Source: Candidatus Fermentithermobacillaceae bacterium (GTDB lineage Bacteria; Bacillota; Sulfobacillia; Fermentithermobacillales; Fermentithermobacillaceae). Taken from it: 64,000 bases of DNA. The stretch lies in assembly GCA_012837895.1 (NCBI GenBank), contig DUQH01000010.1:1-64000 (forward strand), read 5' to 3'. Of the stretch, positions 24,955 through 33,950 are shown one piece after another. A program made the translations under genes and the position numbers. Position 1 is the stretch's first letter; every line of letters begins with the position of its first letter. Under the pieces are notes generated by a model. It saw nothing but the letters and a program-made list of their open reading frames with translations. It did not search any database and was not told where the DNA came from.

Positions 24955-25833
24955 TCATACCACCTTGAGTTCTTCCAAAGCCGCCCTGATTTCTGCTTTT
25001 TCGTTGTCTCCGATGGGAAGGATAGGCCTTCTTGGCATTCCACCGAAATACCCTATCATGTCCAAAGTAGCCTTAAGCCCTGCAACCCCGTACCTGGCCG
25101 TAACAAGCCTGTTGAGGTGGATAATGCTTTTCTGTATGCTCCGGGCTTCATCATACTTGCCTTGGCTGACCAATTCAGAAATGCGTACACACAGGTCTGG
25201 AATGACGTTCGCCGATGCCAAAATGCCGCCTCTTGCGCCCATAACCAGGGCAGGCATAAGGAAACTGGCTGATCCGGCTACCACAACAAAGTCATCAGGT
25301 GTATCCCTTAGAAACTCTGATATTTGGACTATGTTGCCGCCTGAATCTTTGATTCCCTTTATGTTTGGATGTTGTGCCAGTTTCTTTACCAGCGGGGGAG
25401 TGATGTTGAGTCCTGTATTGCCCGGCATGTTATATAGCAGGACGGGGATAGGGGACTCATCTGCCACATCTGTGTAGAACCTCTCCAACGCTGCCTCGTT
25501 CATGCTGGCTTTGAAATAGTGGGGTGTGAGGATAAGCGCCGCTTGGGCTCCGGCGTCTGCCGCCTTCTTGGTCAGTCTTACCGTTGCCCTTGTGCTTTCG
25601 CAACCTGTGCCGGCAATGACCGTCTTGTCTTCAGGAAAATGTTTGCGCGCAAACGCCCACAGTTCAACCTTCTCATCTTCGTCAACATACGGTTGTTCCC
25701 CGTTTGAGCCCAGGACAACAATCCCTGACAGTCCTGTAGCTCCCCACTTGGCAAGGTTCTCTTCAAGTTTTCCGTAGGCTATCTCTTCGTCTATGAAAGG
25801 GGTCGGAATCGGGGCAAAGATGCCTCTAAGCAT
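24955..25833 (-). CDS. DapA-superfamily aldolase, probably 4-hydroxy-2-oxoglutarate aldolase (HOGA1-like)
   Basis: A 292-residue TIM-barrel class I aldolase of the dihydrodipicolinate synthase superfamily. Core residues: VVLGSNGEQPYVDEDEKVEL (replacing the DapA GTTGE), TGCESTRATVRLTKKA, the active-site Tyr in PVLLYNMPGNTGL and the Schiff-base Lys in IKGIKDSGGN. GSASFLMPAL and the C-terminal AGLKATLDMIGYFGG also recall the mitochondrial 4-hydroxy-2-oxoglutarate aldolase rather than DapA. That enzyme splits 4-hydroxy-2-oxoglutarate into pyruvate and glyoxylate, and the next gene is a glyoxylate-type aminotransferase. AAAGGAG fixes the ATG at 25833, not 25854. The specific substrate is inferred from recalled similarity and context. 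Confidence 0.82.
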   Translation of the reverse strand: MLRGIFAPIPTPFIDEEIAYGKLEENLAKWGATGLSGIVVLGSNGEQPYVDEDEKVELWAFARKHFPEDKTVIAGTGCESTRATVRLTKKAADAGAQAALILTPHYFKASMNEAALERFYTDVADESPIPVLLYNMPGNTGLNITPPLVKKLAQHPNIKGIKDSGGNIVQISEFLRDTPDDFVVVAGSASFLMPALVMGARGGILASANVIPDLCVRISELVSQGKYDEARSIQKSIIHLNRLVTARYGVAGLKATLDMIGYFGGMPRRPILPIGDNEKAEIRAALEELKVV

Positions 25834-25948
25834 TTGAACTTCTCCTTTCCCCATGTCTAATCATGGAAGGATTCGACACCAATGCTGCACTTCCTCCTGC
25901 AGTCGGGACCAACAGGCTGCGGACTTTGGAATAGTTCTGAGACGGCAA

Positions 25949-25973
25949 CAAAACAGGGGCGGTTGCCCGCCCC
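25949..25973 (-). terminator. Terminator after nrdJ
   Basis: Minus-strand GGGGCGG-GCAA-CCGCCCC (complement of 25956-25973) followed by TGTTTTGTT. A stable seven-pair stem with tetraloop and T-rich tail ends the nrdR-nrdJ unit before the aldolase gene. Confidence 0.8.
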
Positions 25974-26052
25974 ACAAACTAATGCATCTGCAATCTGAAT
26001 CCGTACTCTACTGCACCGGCACCGGGTCCCGATGCAGCCGCCATATTCCTCC

Positions 26053-28659
26053 TCAGCACTCACTGTACCCGCACGCCAGGCATTTCTGGCATCCTTCTAT
26101 GTGGACCAGGTTCCATGTACCGCACGTGGGACATAGGCTGAATTTCTTGCCAGGAAGCAGAGGCAGTTCATCCTGATACGGGTGTATTTCATCTTCAACC
26201 TCTTCTTCATTTTTCCGTATGTGGTTCACATACTCGTCGATAAACTGTCCCATGGCATCAGGCACCGAACGTACCCTGTTCGGGCCGAACCCGATGCTCC
26301 TAGAACCGCCGATACCCATAAGCTGGTCGGCGATCTCTTGGGGATCTATGCCCGATCTGAGGCCAATCGAGACCAGCCTGGCGATCGCCTCGGTAAAAGC
26401 AGCTACGTCGCTGCCCGCCTTTCCGATCTGGGCAAATAACTCCACAGGATGCCCGTCGAGGGCGTTGAGGGTAAGGAACAACTTGCCTACAGGCGTTTCC
26501 TTGGCAGTTGTAAACCCTTCCAGGGTAGCAGGACGTTCAATAGGCCTGATCCGTCCCCAGACCCCGTTAACCCTGCCCTTCCTACCAGGGCCTGGTACCC
26601 CGTCTGTCTCCTCGTGCTTAGCTCCGGCACCGTGTACACCCAAGCCTGCAGAATCAGGAGATCCCTTGGCACCCACTGTCAGTACCTGTTCCTCGCGGCT
26701 GCCGTCCCGGTAAACGGTAACCCCCTTACATCCAAGCTTATAAGCTTGGATGAACACAGCCTTAACGTCATCCCTGGTGGCTTCGCGGCTGAAGTTTACA
26801 GTTTTTGAAACCGCATTATGGGTGAACTTCTGGAATGCTGCCTGCATTCTGACGTGCCATTCAGGAGTAATCTCATGGGCGGTGACAAACACGCGCCTTA
26901 TATCGTCAGGCACTTCCGCAATACCGTGCACCGTACCTTGTTCAGCGATTTTCTCCATAAGTTCATCGCTGTAGAAACCTCTTGCCTCAGCTATACGTTG
27001 GAACCTTGGGTTAACTTCCACAAGTTTCTTGTTGTCCAGTACGTTCCGGGTGAAAGCTATGCTGAACAGCGGCTCTATTCCCGACGATGCACCGGCTATT
27101 ATGCTTATTGTTCCGGTCGGCGCAATAGTGGTAGTGGTGGCATTCCGCACCCTAATGCCCTTCTTGGCGTAGATGCTCTTTTCCCAGTTGGGGAACACCC
27201 CGCGGGCCTTTGCAAGCTCCTTGGATGCCTCAACCGATTGTTTCTCGATGAACTCCATAACCTGTTCGGCAAGTTCAACCGCCTGATCAGAATTGTACTG
27301 GATTCCGAGATCCAGCAGCATATCTGCCCAGCCCATAACCCCCAGGCCGATCTTCCTGTTGCCGTGGGCCATGTTATCTATCTCAGCCAGGGGATACTTG
27401 TTGGCATCGATCAGGTTATCCAGGAAATGAACAGCCAGCCTCACCGCATCTGCCATGCCTTCCCAATCAATAAAGGCCTCCGGATCGGCAGTAGCTTGCA
27501 GTCCCTCCTCCCAGGCAGCCTTTGTGAAAACGCCCAGGTTTATTGAGCCTAGACAGCACGCTTCGTAGGGCAGCAAAGGCTGTTCCCCGCAAGGGTTGGT
27601 GCTTTCGATTTCTCCTAGTTCAGGAGTGGGGTTGTCCTTGTTGAGGCGGTCAAGAAATACTATCCCAGGTTCGCCGTTCCGCCATGCCTGGTCAACGATT
27701 TTCTCAAACACTTCCCTGGCATTGAGCTTGCCAGTGACTTTGCCGTTCCTGGGGTTGATGAGTTCATAGTCTTCATCCGCTTCAACCGCTTGCATAAACT
27801 TCTCGGTAATGCCAACGGAAATATTGAAGTTGGTAAGTTCCTTTGTATCAGTCTTACACGTTATGAAGTCGGATATATCAGGATGATCAATGCGCAATAT
27901 TCCCATGTTGGCGCCGCGGCGCACCCCGCCCTGCTTCACTGCCTCAGTAGCAGCGTTAAAAACTTTCATGAAAGATACAGGTCCTGACGCCACTCCTCCG
28001 GTTGAACGTACAACATCGTTCTTAGGCCGCAGCCTGGAAAAGCTGAACCCGGTTCCGCCTCCTGACTGGTGAATCAAAGCGGCATGCTTCAGAGAGTCAA
28101 ATATGCTGACCATTGAGTCGTCAACAGGCAGTACAAAACAAGCGGAAAGCTGCTGCAAGTCGCGGCCTGCGTTCATGAGGGCAGGTGAGTTGGGCATGAA
28201 CTTGCGCTCTACCATCACGCGGTAAAACTCAAGCGCCCTGTCGAGTATGTAACCTTCATTTGCCCTGACGAACTCTTCCATTTCGTCCCAGGTAGCTTTC
28301 ATCATCCCTCGTGACTCAAACCTATCAAACGCCATCTTCAAAGTTGCCCAATCTTTGCCTGATATCCCGGGCAACCCCCGGACACCTTGCTTCTTGGCTT
28401 TAGCGGCGTCTTCAGCCTCTCTCCCCGCCCCCGGCTTCCCGGCTGGGTTGTCGTCAATGGCGCCCAACTCTTTTCCCGAATACACCCGTGGATCGTAAAG
28501 AATATCCATTAGCGCAATGTTCCTGGCCACCCGCCAAAACATATCCCTCGGGGACTCAATAGCTTTTCCGTCCTTATCCTTTCTAAGGTAGCGGCGCTCC
28601 ATCACAGCCTTGGCGTTTTCTGAAAACTCCGCTTCTATTGCATCCAATTCTTTAGACAT
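26053..28659 (-). CDS. nrdJ: Adenosylcobalamin-dependent (class II) ribonucleotide reductase
   Basis: Reduces ribonucleotides to deoxyribonucleotides with a B12-derived radical, independent of oxygen. The 868-residue protein has the N-terminal cysteine region SACFVLPVDDSM, the substrate loop GGGTGFSFSRLRPKNDVVRS, the catalytic NPCGEQPLLPYEACCLGSIN with radical Cys and Glu, and ATTTIAPTGTISIIAGASSG. The C-terminal part carries the typical LFAQIGKAGSDVAAFTEAIA and a zinc-type tail CPTCGTW...CQKCLACGYSEC that shuttles electrons. A Gly/Lys-rich linker separates the two. The start ATG 28659 has GGAGG at seven bases; a TTG one codon earlier is possible. It lies 55 bases downstream of nrdR and should share NrdR control. 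Confidence 0.97.
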   Translation of the reverse strand: MSKELDAIEAEFSENAKAVMERRYLRKDKDGKAIESPRDMFWRVARNIALMDILYDPRVYSGKELGAIDDNPAGKPGAGREAEDAAKAKKQGVRGLPGISGKDWATLKMAFDRFESRGMMKATWDEMEEFVRANEGYILDRALEFYRVMVERKFMPNSPALMNAGRDLQQLSACFVLPVDDSMVSIFDSLKHAALIHQSGGGTGFSFSRLRPKNDVVRSTGGVASGPVSFMKVFNAATEAVKQGGVRRGANMGILRIDHPDISDFITCKTDTKELTNFNISVGITEKFMQAVEADEDYELINPRNGKVTGKLNAREVFEKIVDQAWRNGEPGIVFLDRLNKDNPTPELGEIESTNPCGEQPLLPYEACCLGSINLGVFTKAAWEEGLQATADPEAFIDWEGMADAVRLAVHFLDNLIDANKYPLAEIDNMAHGNRKIGLGVMGWADMLLDLGIQYNSDQAVELAEQVMEFIEKQSVEASKELAKARGVFPNWEKSIYAKKGIRVRNATTTTIAPTGTISIIAGASSGIEPLFSIAFTRNVLDNKKLVEVNPRFQRIAEARGFYSDELMEKIAEQGTVHGIAEVPDDIRRVFVTAHEITPEWHVRMQAAFQKFTHNAVSKTVNFSREATRDDVKAVFIQAYKLGCKGVTVYRDGSREEQVLTVGAKGSPDSAGLGVHGAGAKHEETDGVPGPGRKGRVNGVWGRIRPIERPATLEGFTTAKETPVGKLFLTLNALDGHPVELFAQIGKAGSDVAAFTEAIARLVSIGLRSGIDPQEIADQLMGIGGSRSIGFGPNRVRSVPDAMGQFIDEYVNHIRKNEEEVEDEIHPYQDELPLLPGKKFSLCPTCGTWNLVHIEGCQKCLACGYSEC

Positions 28660-28714
28660 CAATTAGCCTCCCACACTAGCTTGAAAGTAAGACCGGGCAG
28701 ATCACCGTTTCGAC

Positions 28715-29185
28715 CTATTCCTGGCGCTGCCCCTTCTCTGACAAGATCCGCTCCACTTCATGCCGGAAACTGTCTACGTCCCGGAATTCACGGTAGACCG
28801 AGGCAAACCTGACATAGGCGACATCATCGATCTCCTTAAGCTTCTCCATAACAAGTTCGCCTATTTGAGTAGAAGTGACTTCTCCCTTCCCGGTGTCGCG
28901 CGCAGCTTTTTCAATGGAGAAGGATGCCTGTTCCAACACTTTTAGGGCTATAGGCCTTTTTTCGCACGCCTTGAGCATGCCGGACAGGATCTTCTGCCTT
29001 GAAAAAGCTTCCCTGCTTCCGTCCTTCTTGACAACGACCAGGGGCTGCTCTTCAATGCGTTCATAAGTGGTAAAACGCCGTCTGCAATTAGGGCATTCCC
29101 GCCTTCTTCTCACGGCGGTCATTTCCTCGGTGGTTCTTGATTCTATCACCCTTGAGTCAAGATGTCCGCAAAAAGGGCATTTCAA
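28715..29185 (-). CDS. nrdR: Transcriptional repressor NrdR
   Basis: Nucleotide-sensing repressor of ribonucleotide reductase genes, 156 residues. The zinc ribbon is [20 protein letters not shown] followed by [20 protein letters not shown], and the ATP-cone domain follows with [30 protein letters not shown], and [20 protein letters not shown]. The family begins MKCPFCG, and the codon at that point is TTG 29185, with GGGGTGG about nine bases upstream. The longer open frame from 29245 is not supported. It is cotranscribed with nrdJ, and two NrdR boxes stand just upstream, which indicates autoregulation. Confidence 0.95.
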   Translation of the reverse strand: MKCPFCGHLDSRVIESRTTEEMTAVRRRRECPNCRRRFTTYERIEEQPLVVVKKDGSREAFSRQKILSGMLKACEKRPIALKVLEQASFSIEKAARDTGKGEVTSTQIGELVMEKLKEIDDVAYVRFASVYREFRDVDSFRHEVERILSEKGQRQE

Positions 29186-29251
29186 CGTCCTTGTCCACCC
29201 CGGTTCAGAAGTTGGACGCCCCCATAATTTGGGAGGTCCAAACATGTGTTG

Positions 29252-29299
29252 GCACTACATATAGCCCACCAGTTGCGTATTCGACACTATATGTGCGAT
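29252..29299 (-). promoter_or_regulatory. Paired NrdR boxes upstream of nrdR-nrdJ
   Basis: Two sites match the NrdR consensus ACACWATATATWGTGT: GCACTACATATAGCCC at 29252-29267 and ACACTATATGTGCGAT at 29284-29299. Their start-to-start distance is 32 bp, three helical turns, as is typical of functional pairs. The distal box overlaps the last codons of the upstream thioesterase gene. Confidence 0.78.
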
Positions 29300-29700
29300 C
29301 CCTTGTGGATAACTTTCTTCCGGAGAGATTTTGCGGTGAATTTTTCTTGGTCGACCAAGAACCGTTCATGGGTGCCTTGACCCACCAGCTCCACATCATC
29401 TGAAGCCGTGACTTCAAACACAAGTTTCCTTCCTTCAACGTGGGTCAGCACGGCATTCGCTGTTACAGTGAGCCCTGGAGGCGTAGCTGCCAGATGCCTT
29501 ATGTTCACCATGGTCCCAACTGTGGTTTCGCCATCTTCAAGGTATTCTTTGAGTGCCTCAACGCAAGCTTCTTCCATAAGCAGCACCAGGTTTGGAGTGG
29601 AAAACACATCCACAGTGCCGCTTCCGGTCGCAGAAGCCAGGGTGTCTTGTGTCACCTCTATCGTCTTGCTGCCTTTTGTGCCAATAGGGAGATGCTTCAT
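29287..29700 (-). CDS. Hot-dog thioesterase (FlK-like)
   Basis: A 137-residue protein of the thioesterase superfamily, closest by eye to fluoroacetyl-CoA thioesterase-like members. Features are VDVFSTPNLVLLMEEACVEA (substrate strand and the long hot-dog helix with Glu), EYLEDGETTVGTMVNIRHLA, ATPPGLTVTANAVLTHVEGR, and LVGQGTHERFLVDQEKF. The start ATG 29700 has GAGGTG at seven bases; a longer start at 29727 has none. Its 3' end overlaps a NrdR box of the next gene. It probably hydrolyses a small acyl-CoA; the substrate is not predictable. Confidence 0.85.
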   Translation of the reverse strand: MKHLPIGTKGSKTIEVTQDTLASATGSGTVDVFSTPNLVLLMEEACVEALKEYLEDGETTVGTMVNIRHLAATPPGLTVTANAVLTHVEGRKLVFEVTASDDVELVGQGTHERFLVDQEKFTAKSLRKKVIHKGSHI

Positions 29701-29750
29701 CAAAAACACCTCGCTGCTAAATGCCAATCTTCACAGTAAGTACTATCTTA

Positions 29751-30134
29751 CTACTTCTGCTCATTCAAGGCATAGCTAAGGTGAATCGTGGCACTCAGGG
29801 ATTGAACGACTGGGCATACCCTCTCTGTAATCTTCAGGTATTTCTCGAAAGCTTCCTTGTCTAGCCCCTCGCACTGAATATCGTAGCTGATGTGTATTTC
29901 TGTGAACCTCCTGGGCGCCTTTTCGCTTATCTTGCCTTCAACAGCTAGCTCAAGTTTGTCCGGGGCATAGCCGTCTCTTTCCAGCAATGATTCGAGGGTA
30001 AGCCCGCTGCATCCGGCAACGGACATGAGGAGAAGTTCCATGGGGCTAGGTCCTTCAGACCCGGTTATGATTCCCTGGTTACGGGAATTTGCGTACTCGA
30101 TCCTGTCATCATACAAGATGGCCGATACCTTCAT
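29751..30134 (-). CDS. OsmC/YhfA-family protein
   Basis: A 127-residue OsmC-type protein. The two redox cysteines are present in LMSVAGCSGLTLESLLER and ITERVCPVVQSLSATI, with EGPSPMELLL just before the first. OsmC and Ohr proteins reduce peroxides in dimers, while the YhfA branch, to which this short form is nearer, is less well characterised. GGAGGT precedes the ATG. It lies 50 bases upstream of the thioesterase gene on the same strand, and may be cotranscribed with it. Confidence 0.88.
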   Translation of the reverse strand: MKVSAILYDDRIEYANSRNQGIITGSEGPSPMELLLMSVAGCSGLTLESLLERDGYAPDKLELAVEGKISEKAPRRFTEIHISYDIQCEGLDKEAFEKYLKITERVCPVVQSLSATIHLSYALNEQK

Positions 30135-30315
30135 TAGACTTACCTCCCTTGATTGCTGCCGGTCAGGCTGACAGTACTACTGTTGTTGTTATTCAATGAG
30201 ATAGCAAACTGCAGCAACGGTATGAAGTGATGATACAATCCGGATCAGGGCTCAGTATTACAGCCTGGGCCAACTTAACCTAATGTACTATATTTGACAC
30301 ACAGTTTTAGGGTAC

Positions 30316-30990
30316 ATGAAAAAACCAGTTCAGTACAGGTCTATAGATGTAAATAGCTATCTCCGGCTTAAGGGCATAGACCCGCAAGAGTTCGTGGCCG
30401 GGGCCAAGCGTCTTCCCAGGTATTTCTATGCCAGGACTGCCCTGGAGCTGGCTCCTGACTTACTTGGGCTACTGCTGGTCCACCGAACCACGCACGGCAT
30501 TACTGCGGGCGTCATTACCGAAACTGAAGCTTATGCAGGGCCTGAAGATAAGGCGTGCCATGGGTACAACATGCGCAGGACCTGCCGCAACGAGGCAATG
30601 TACGGCCCTCCGGGAACCGCCTACGTATACTTTGTGTACGGCATGCACTACTGCTTCAATGTGGCCGCGTTCCGGCAGGGAATCCCCCATGCAGTCTTGG
30701 TCAGATCTGTTGAACCTGTGATTGGGGAAGGCATCATGCATAAGCGGAGAAACGGGAGATTGCCGCTGGCATCAGGCCCTGGAAGGCTCTGCCAAGCTAT
30801 GGGAATCGGCAAACAGCACAACGGCGCTGATCTTATAACCGGAAGTCTCTACATCGCCAAACCGCATGAAAGCCGGATCGCCCATGAGTTCCCCATGGTC
30901 ACAACGGCGAGAGTAGGCATTGATTATGCAGGCGAAGCCAAATATTACCCCTGGAGGTTTATGTTCGCACCTAAACAGCGGGACCGCTGA
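30316..30990 (+). CDS. mpg: 3-methyladenine DNA glycosylase (AAG/MPG family)
   Basis: Removes alkylated purines in base-excision repair. The 224-residue protein shows the family signature across TAGVITETEAYAGPEDKACH, NEAMYGPPGTAYVYFVYGMH and YCFNVAA, with the catalytic Glu in TETEAY and the intercalating Tyr loop. LASGPGRLCQAMGIGKQHNG and the C-terminal RVGIDYAGEAKYYPWRF also belong to the family. It has an N-terminal extension of about 35 residues ahead of the usual start near residue 30. The only ribosome binding site is a weak AGGG four bases before the ATG. It stands alone between two minus-strand groups. Confidence 0.93.
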   Translation: MKKPVQYRSIDVNSYLRLKGIDPQEFVAGAKRLPRYFYARTALELAPDLLGLLLVHRTTHGITAGVITETEAYAGPEDKACHGYNMRRTCRNEAMYGPPGTAYVYFVYGMHYCFNVAAFRQGIPHAVLVRSVEPVIGEGIMHKRRNGRLPLASGPGRLCQAMGIGKQHNGADLITGSLYIAKPHESRIAHEFPMVTTARVGIDYAGEAKYYPWRFMFAPKQRDR

Positions 30991-31100
30991 TGCTAAGCCA
31001 GATAGCCAGCCCTTTTGCGACTGTTGTTAGCTCCGGCTTCAATGGTTCAGTCTCCTAACGCTAACCCCGATAGCAGCCGGCTCCGGTTTCAGGAACCCGC

Positions 31101-33950
31101 TCAGCGGACTTTTTCCCCGAATCTGTTGAGATTCACAATATTGCACGGGATTCCAAGCTTCTCAGCTACTGCCTGTTCACGCCCGTGACACGAGAACAGC
31201 AAGACCTGGTGGCGTCTGGAAAGCTCCGAGACTATTTCAAGCGCCCCTTCAAGCCTCTTATCATCGTACTGTACGAAAGAATCATCCAGGAAGAAAGGAA
31301 ATGATTCGCTGTTTACTATCAGCTCGGCAACGGCCACCCTGAGAGCAAAATAACACTGGTCGACAGTACCGCATGAAAGGTTCGCTACAGGCGTTTGGGA
31401 TTTGTCGCCTGGGTGAATTACGTTCATCTCAAGATCAGGGGATATCCTGACCTCAAAATACCTCCCGCGTGTTATTTGCTTGAGGATCTCTCCGGCCCTT
31501 TGGTTCAGCAGTGGGGCAAACTCCCGCCGCAAGTTCCTTGACAGGTCTTCAAGGGTCTGAAGCGCCAGGTCCAAAGCTTCCTTATCCTGTGTAAGTTCCT
31601 TTTCAATCTCAGATACCCTGGCAAGATCCTCTTCTATGGAATAGACAGGCCGCCCTTCACGCTGCCTCAGCACGGCTTCTTTTTCCATAGACGCCTTCCG
31701 TTCACGGAGTTCGCTAAGATCAGACTTAATCCCGCTCAAGTATTTCTGGGCTTCCTGATAATCTGTTTCAGACAGGTGGTCTGCAGAAACTGCACCATCA
31801 GCCATGCCTGTTCCTGACCCCGACGCAGCTGCCTCCGCCTGGCCACTATCGCCAACCGCTTCTTCAAGCTGCCTGAGCTCATCTTCCAGGCCGCCAAGGT
31901 CTCTTCCTGAAAGCACGGCATTTAGTTTCTCTCTTAGATGGCCCAGCGCCCTGTCTGTGTTCACATATTTTTCGCGAGCGGCTATCTTGTCATAGAGTTC
32001 CCGTACAGATGCTACACCGGCAACATCAAGCAACTGCATCTCGCTTTGCTTTAGGAATTCCTGCCTAGCCCTGAACTTGGAAAGCATAGCTTCAGACTCT
32101 TCTACCCGGAAGTCAACATTCGCGATTTCAGCTTTTAGTCCGGCAACTTGTTTTAACTTGGTTTGGAGCATTTCCACTGCCCCTTCTGTAACCGCCTGGC
32201 CCTGGGAAAGACACCCTGCTTTGACCAAGACCGATACAAGTTCCTTTTCAGTCGCTGATAGTTCCTGGGAGGCCTCATACCAATACCTGTGGGCCAAGTC
32301 ATATTGCTCCCTGGCATTAATCAGGCGCGTGTGAAACTCTGATAGTTGCTGCACCTTGCGGCGTAAGTCTTCGACTGATGCTGCACCTTGAAGTTCCAGA
32401 AAACCAGTCAGGGCCGCTTGGGCCTGGGCTACCCTTCTTTCCTGTTCTTCAACTGAAGCTACTGCCTGGTTGTACACTTGTTCTGCCTGGGACCTTACAT
32501 CCATAGCCTTCTTGCGCATGTAAGACCCGATGCCAAAAACCACTATGGATATTGCAAAGGCCGGTATCGCCAAGGGCAATCCCACTATGGTTAGCGCAAT
32601 AGCTATCCCCAACACTCCCAGGGAAAGCGCATAAAGCCAACCACCGGCTCCACCCACGCTGGCTCCGGCCAGGGCGGCTTTTGCCTGCTCCATTTCTACG
32701 TCGAGTCTTGCCTTCTCCCGTTCTGAAAGCACTGCTATCTCTTTGAGGTTTTCGGCTTCTGCCAGCAAATCCTCTAGGCCGGAAAGCTCGCCCATGCTCC
32801 CTGCCTGTTCTTCCAGGCGCCTGAGCACCCTCCTGGCTTCGTTAGCGTGCCTTTCGCTTCTGCCGGCGCTGGCTTTGCATGTAAGGTACTTTGAGTACAA
32901 CCCCGACACTTGGTCCTGGATGAGCCCTGTGGAAAGCACTGTCGCGTACTGACCCAGCTTATCCGTGAGGGATTGACGCTTCACGCCCAGGCTACTGAGT
33001 TCTGCCTCAACCTCACCTATCCGCGCCTCTACGTCCTCTTTGCTCCTGACTAATGCCTCCAAATCCTGTTTGACGTTGTCAGGGATATGACGCGCCCATT
33101 CTAACTGGCTCAGGGTGCGTTCCAAACTTGTTATTTCTTCAATGAAATGCCTGGCCTGGGATACAACCCTTCTAAGCAATACAGCCCTTATCCAGTCCAG
33201 CTGCCTGGACGCTTCCTCGGCTTTTTCGACCAATTCCGCCTCTTCCTGCCTCAACCGGCGGAGTTCCACCATGATCTCTCTGACCTGGGCTTCTCTTTCA
33301 CGGGCTTCTTCAAGTTCTGCGGATAGCTCAGCTTTTTGCTGAAGAACCACGTCAAGCTTGGCCCGGGTGCTCCTGGGTGTCTTGATCTTGCCCCTTTCCA
33401 CATTGAGTACCCCCAGCGCTTTGGTGAAAGGCAGATCGTCCCCTGTGCCTTGAAGTATGTTTTCGAGTTTGCCCTGGATCTCCAGACCAAGGTCCCCGTC
33501 TTGGATGCTCCCAAGCTGGCCAATCCAGATCGTGTTGCGGAATTCCTTGGCAGACAGGCCTAAGTGCATCTGGGCGAAGTTATACTCCTTACGGGAATCC
33601 TGTACAAATTCATGGGTTATTTCTTCGCCTGTCACATCGTCGTAGATCTTGGTTATGTCAGGGTCAAACCATCTTTCAACACGGTAAAGCCTGCCGCCAG
33701 CTTCATATACAAGGATGCCCCTGTACTCCTGGCCAGCCCAGGGTCTGTACCTTTCAAATTCAGGAGTCCTGTAAGTCCTGGTGCGCCCTTCTTTCTTAAA
33801 TCCGTATAACATACCTAGAATGAACGAAGCTAAGGTTGATTTCCCGCTTTCATTGTCTCCGGTGATTATGTTAAGCCCGTCTTCCAGCAGTACCGGCTCT
33901 TTTGCTTGAAACCTGCCGAAAGCCAGAGGCAAGAGGCTCTTTAGTTTCAC
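31101..33950 (-). CDS. yhaN: YhaN-like SMC-type ATPase
   Basis: A 949-residue ABC/SMC-like ATPase related to RecF and SbcC. The N-terminal Walker A is ITGDNESGKSTLASFILGML, followed by WIGQLGSIQDGD. Long coiled coils (residues about 200-400 and 490-800) are interrupted by a hydrophobic pair of membrane segments near 450 (GVLGIAIALTIVGLPLAIPA), a trait of YhaN. At the C-terminus come the signature LSCGTVDQCYFALRVA and Walker B FPFFLDDSFVQYDD with LLFSCHGR. It overlaps the YhaO gene by four bases (GTGA) and starts with GTG. Together they should act as an SbcCD-like nuclease complex, probably membrane-associated. Confidence 0.9.
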   Translation of the reverse strand: MKLKSLLPLAFGRFQAKEPVLLEDGLNIITGDNESGKSTLASFILGMLYGFKKEGRTRTYRTPEFERYRPWAGQEYRGILVYEAGGRLYRVERWFDPDITKIYDDVTGEEITHEFVQDSRKEYNFAQMHLGLSAKEFRNTIWIGQLGSIQDGDLGLEIQGKLENILQGTGDDLPFTKALGVLNVERGKIKTPRSTRAKLDVVLQQKAELSAELEEAREREAQVREIMVELRRLRQEEAELVEKAEEASRQLDWIRAVLLRRVVSQARHFIEEITSLERTLSQLEWARHIPDNVKQDLEALVRSKEDVEARIGEVEAELSSLGVKRQSLTDKLGQYATVLSTGLIQDQVSGLYSKYLTCKASAGRSERHANEARRVLRRLEEQAGSMGELSGLEDLLAEAENLKEIAVLSEREKARLDVEMEQAKAALAGASVGGAGGWLYALSLGVLGIAIALTIVGLPLAIPAFAISIVVFGIGSYMRKKAMDVRSQAEQVYNQAVASVEEQERRVAQAQAALTGFLELQGAASVEDLRRKVQQLSEFHTRLINAREQYDLAHRYWYEASQELSATEKELVSVLVKAGCLSQGQAVTEGAVEMLQTKLKQVAGLKAEIANVDFRVEESEAMLSKFRARQEFLKQSEMQLLDVAGVASVRELYDKIAAREKYVNTDRALGHLREKLNAVLSGRDLGGLEDELRQLEEAVGDSGQAEAAASGSGTGMADGAVSADHLSETDYQEAQKYLSGIKSDLSELRERKASMEKEAVLRQREGRPVYSIEEDLARVSEIEKELTQDKEALDLALQTLEDLSRNLRREFAPLLNQRAGEILKQITRGRYFEVRISPDLEMNVIHPGDKSQTPVANLSCGTVDQCYFALRVAVAELIVNSESFPFFLDDSFVQYDDKRLEGALEIVSELSRRHQVLLFSCHGREQAVAEKLGIPCNIVNLNRFGEKVR

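Noticed and set aside
26182-27546. Several plus-strand open frames opposite nrdJ
   Set aside because: All overlap the ribonucleotide reductase coding sequence and show shadow-type composition.
29205-29438. A 77-residue minus-strand frame between nrdR and the thioesterase
   Set aside because: It overlaps the thioesterase gene in another frame and covers the NrdR boxes.
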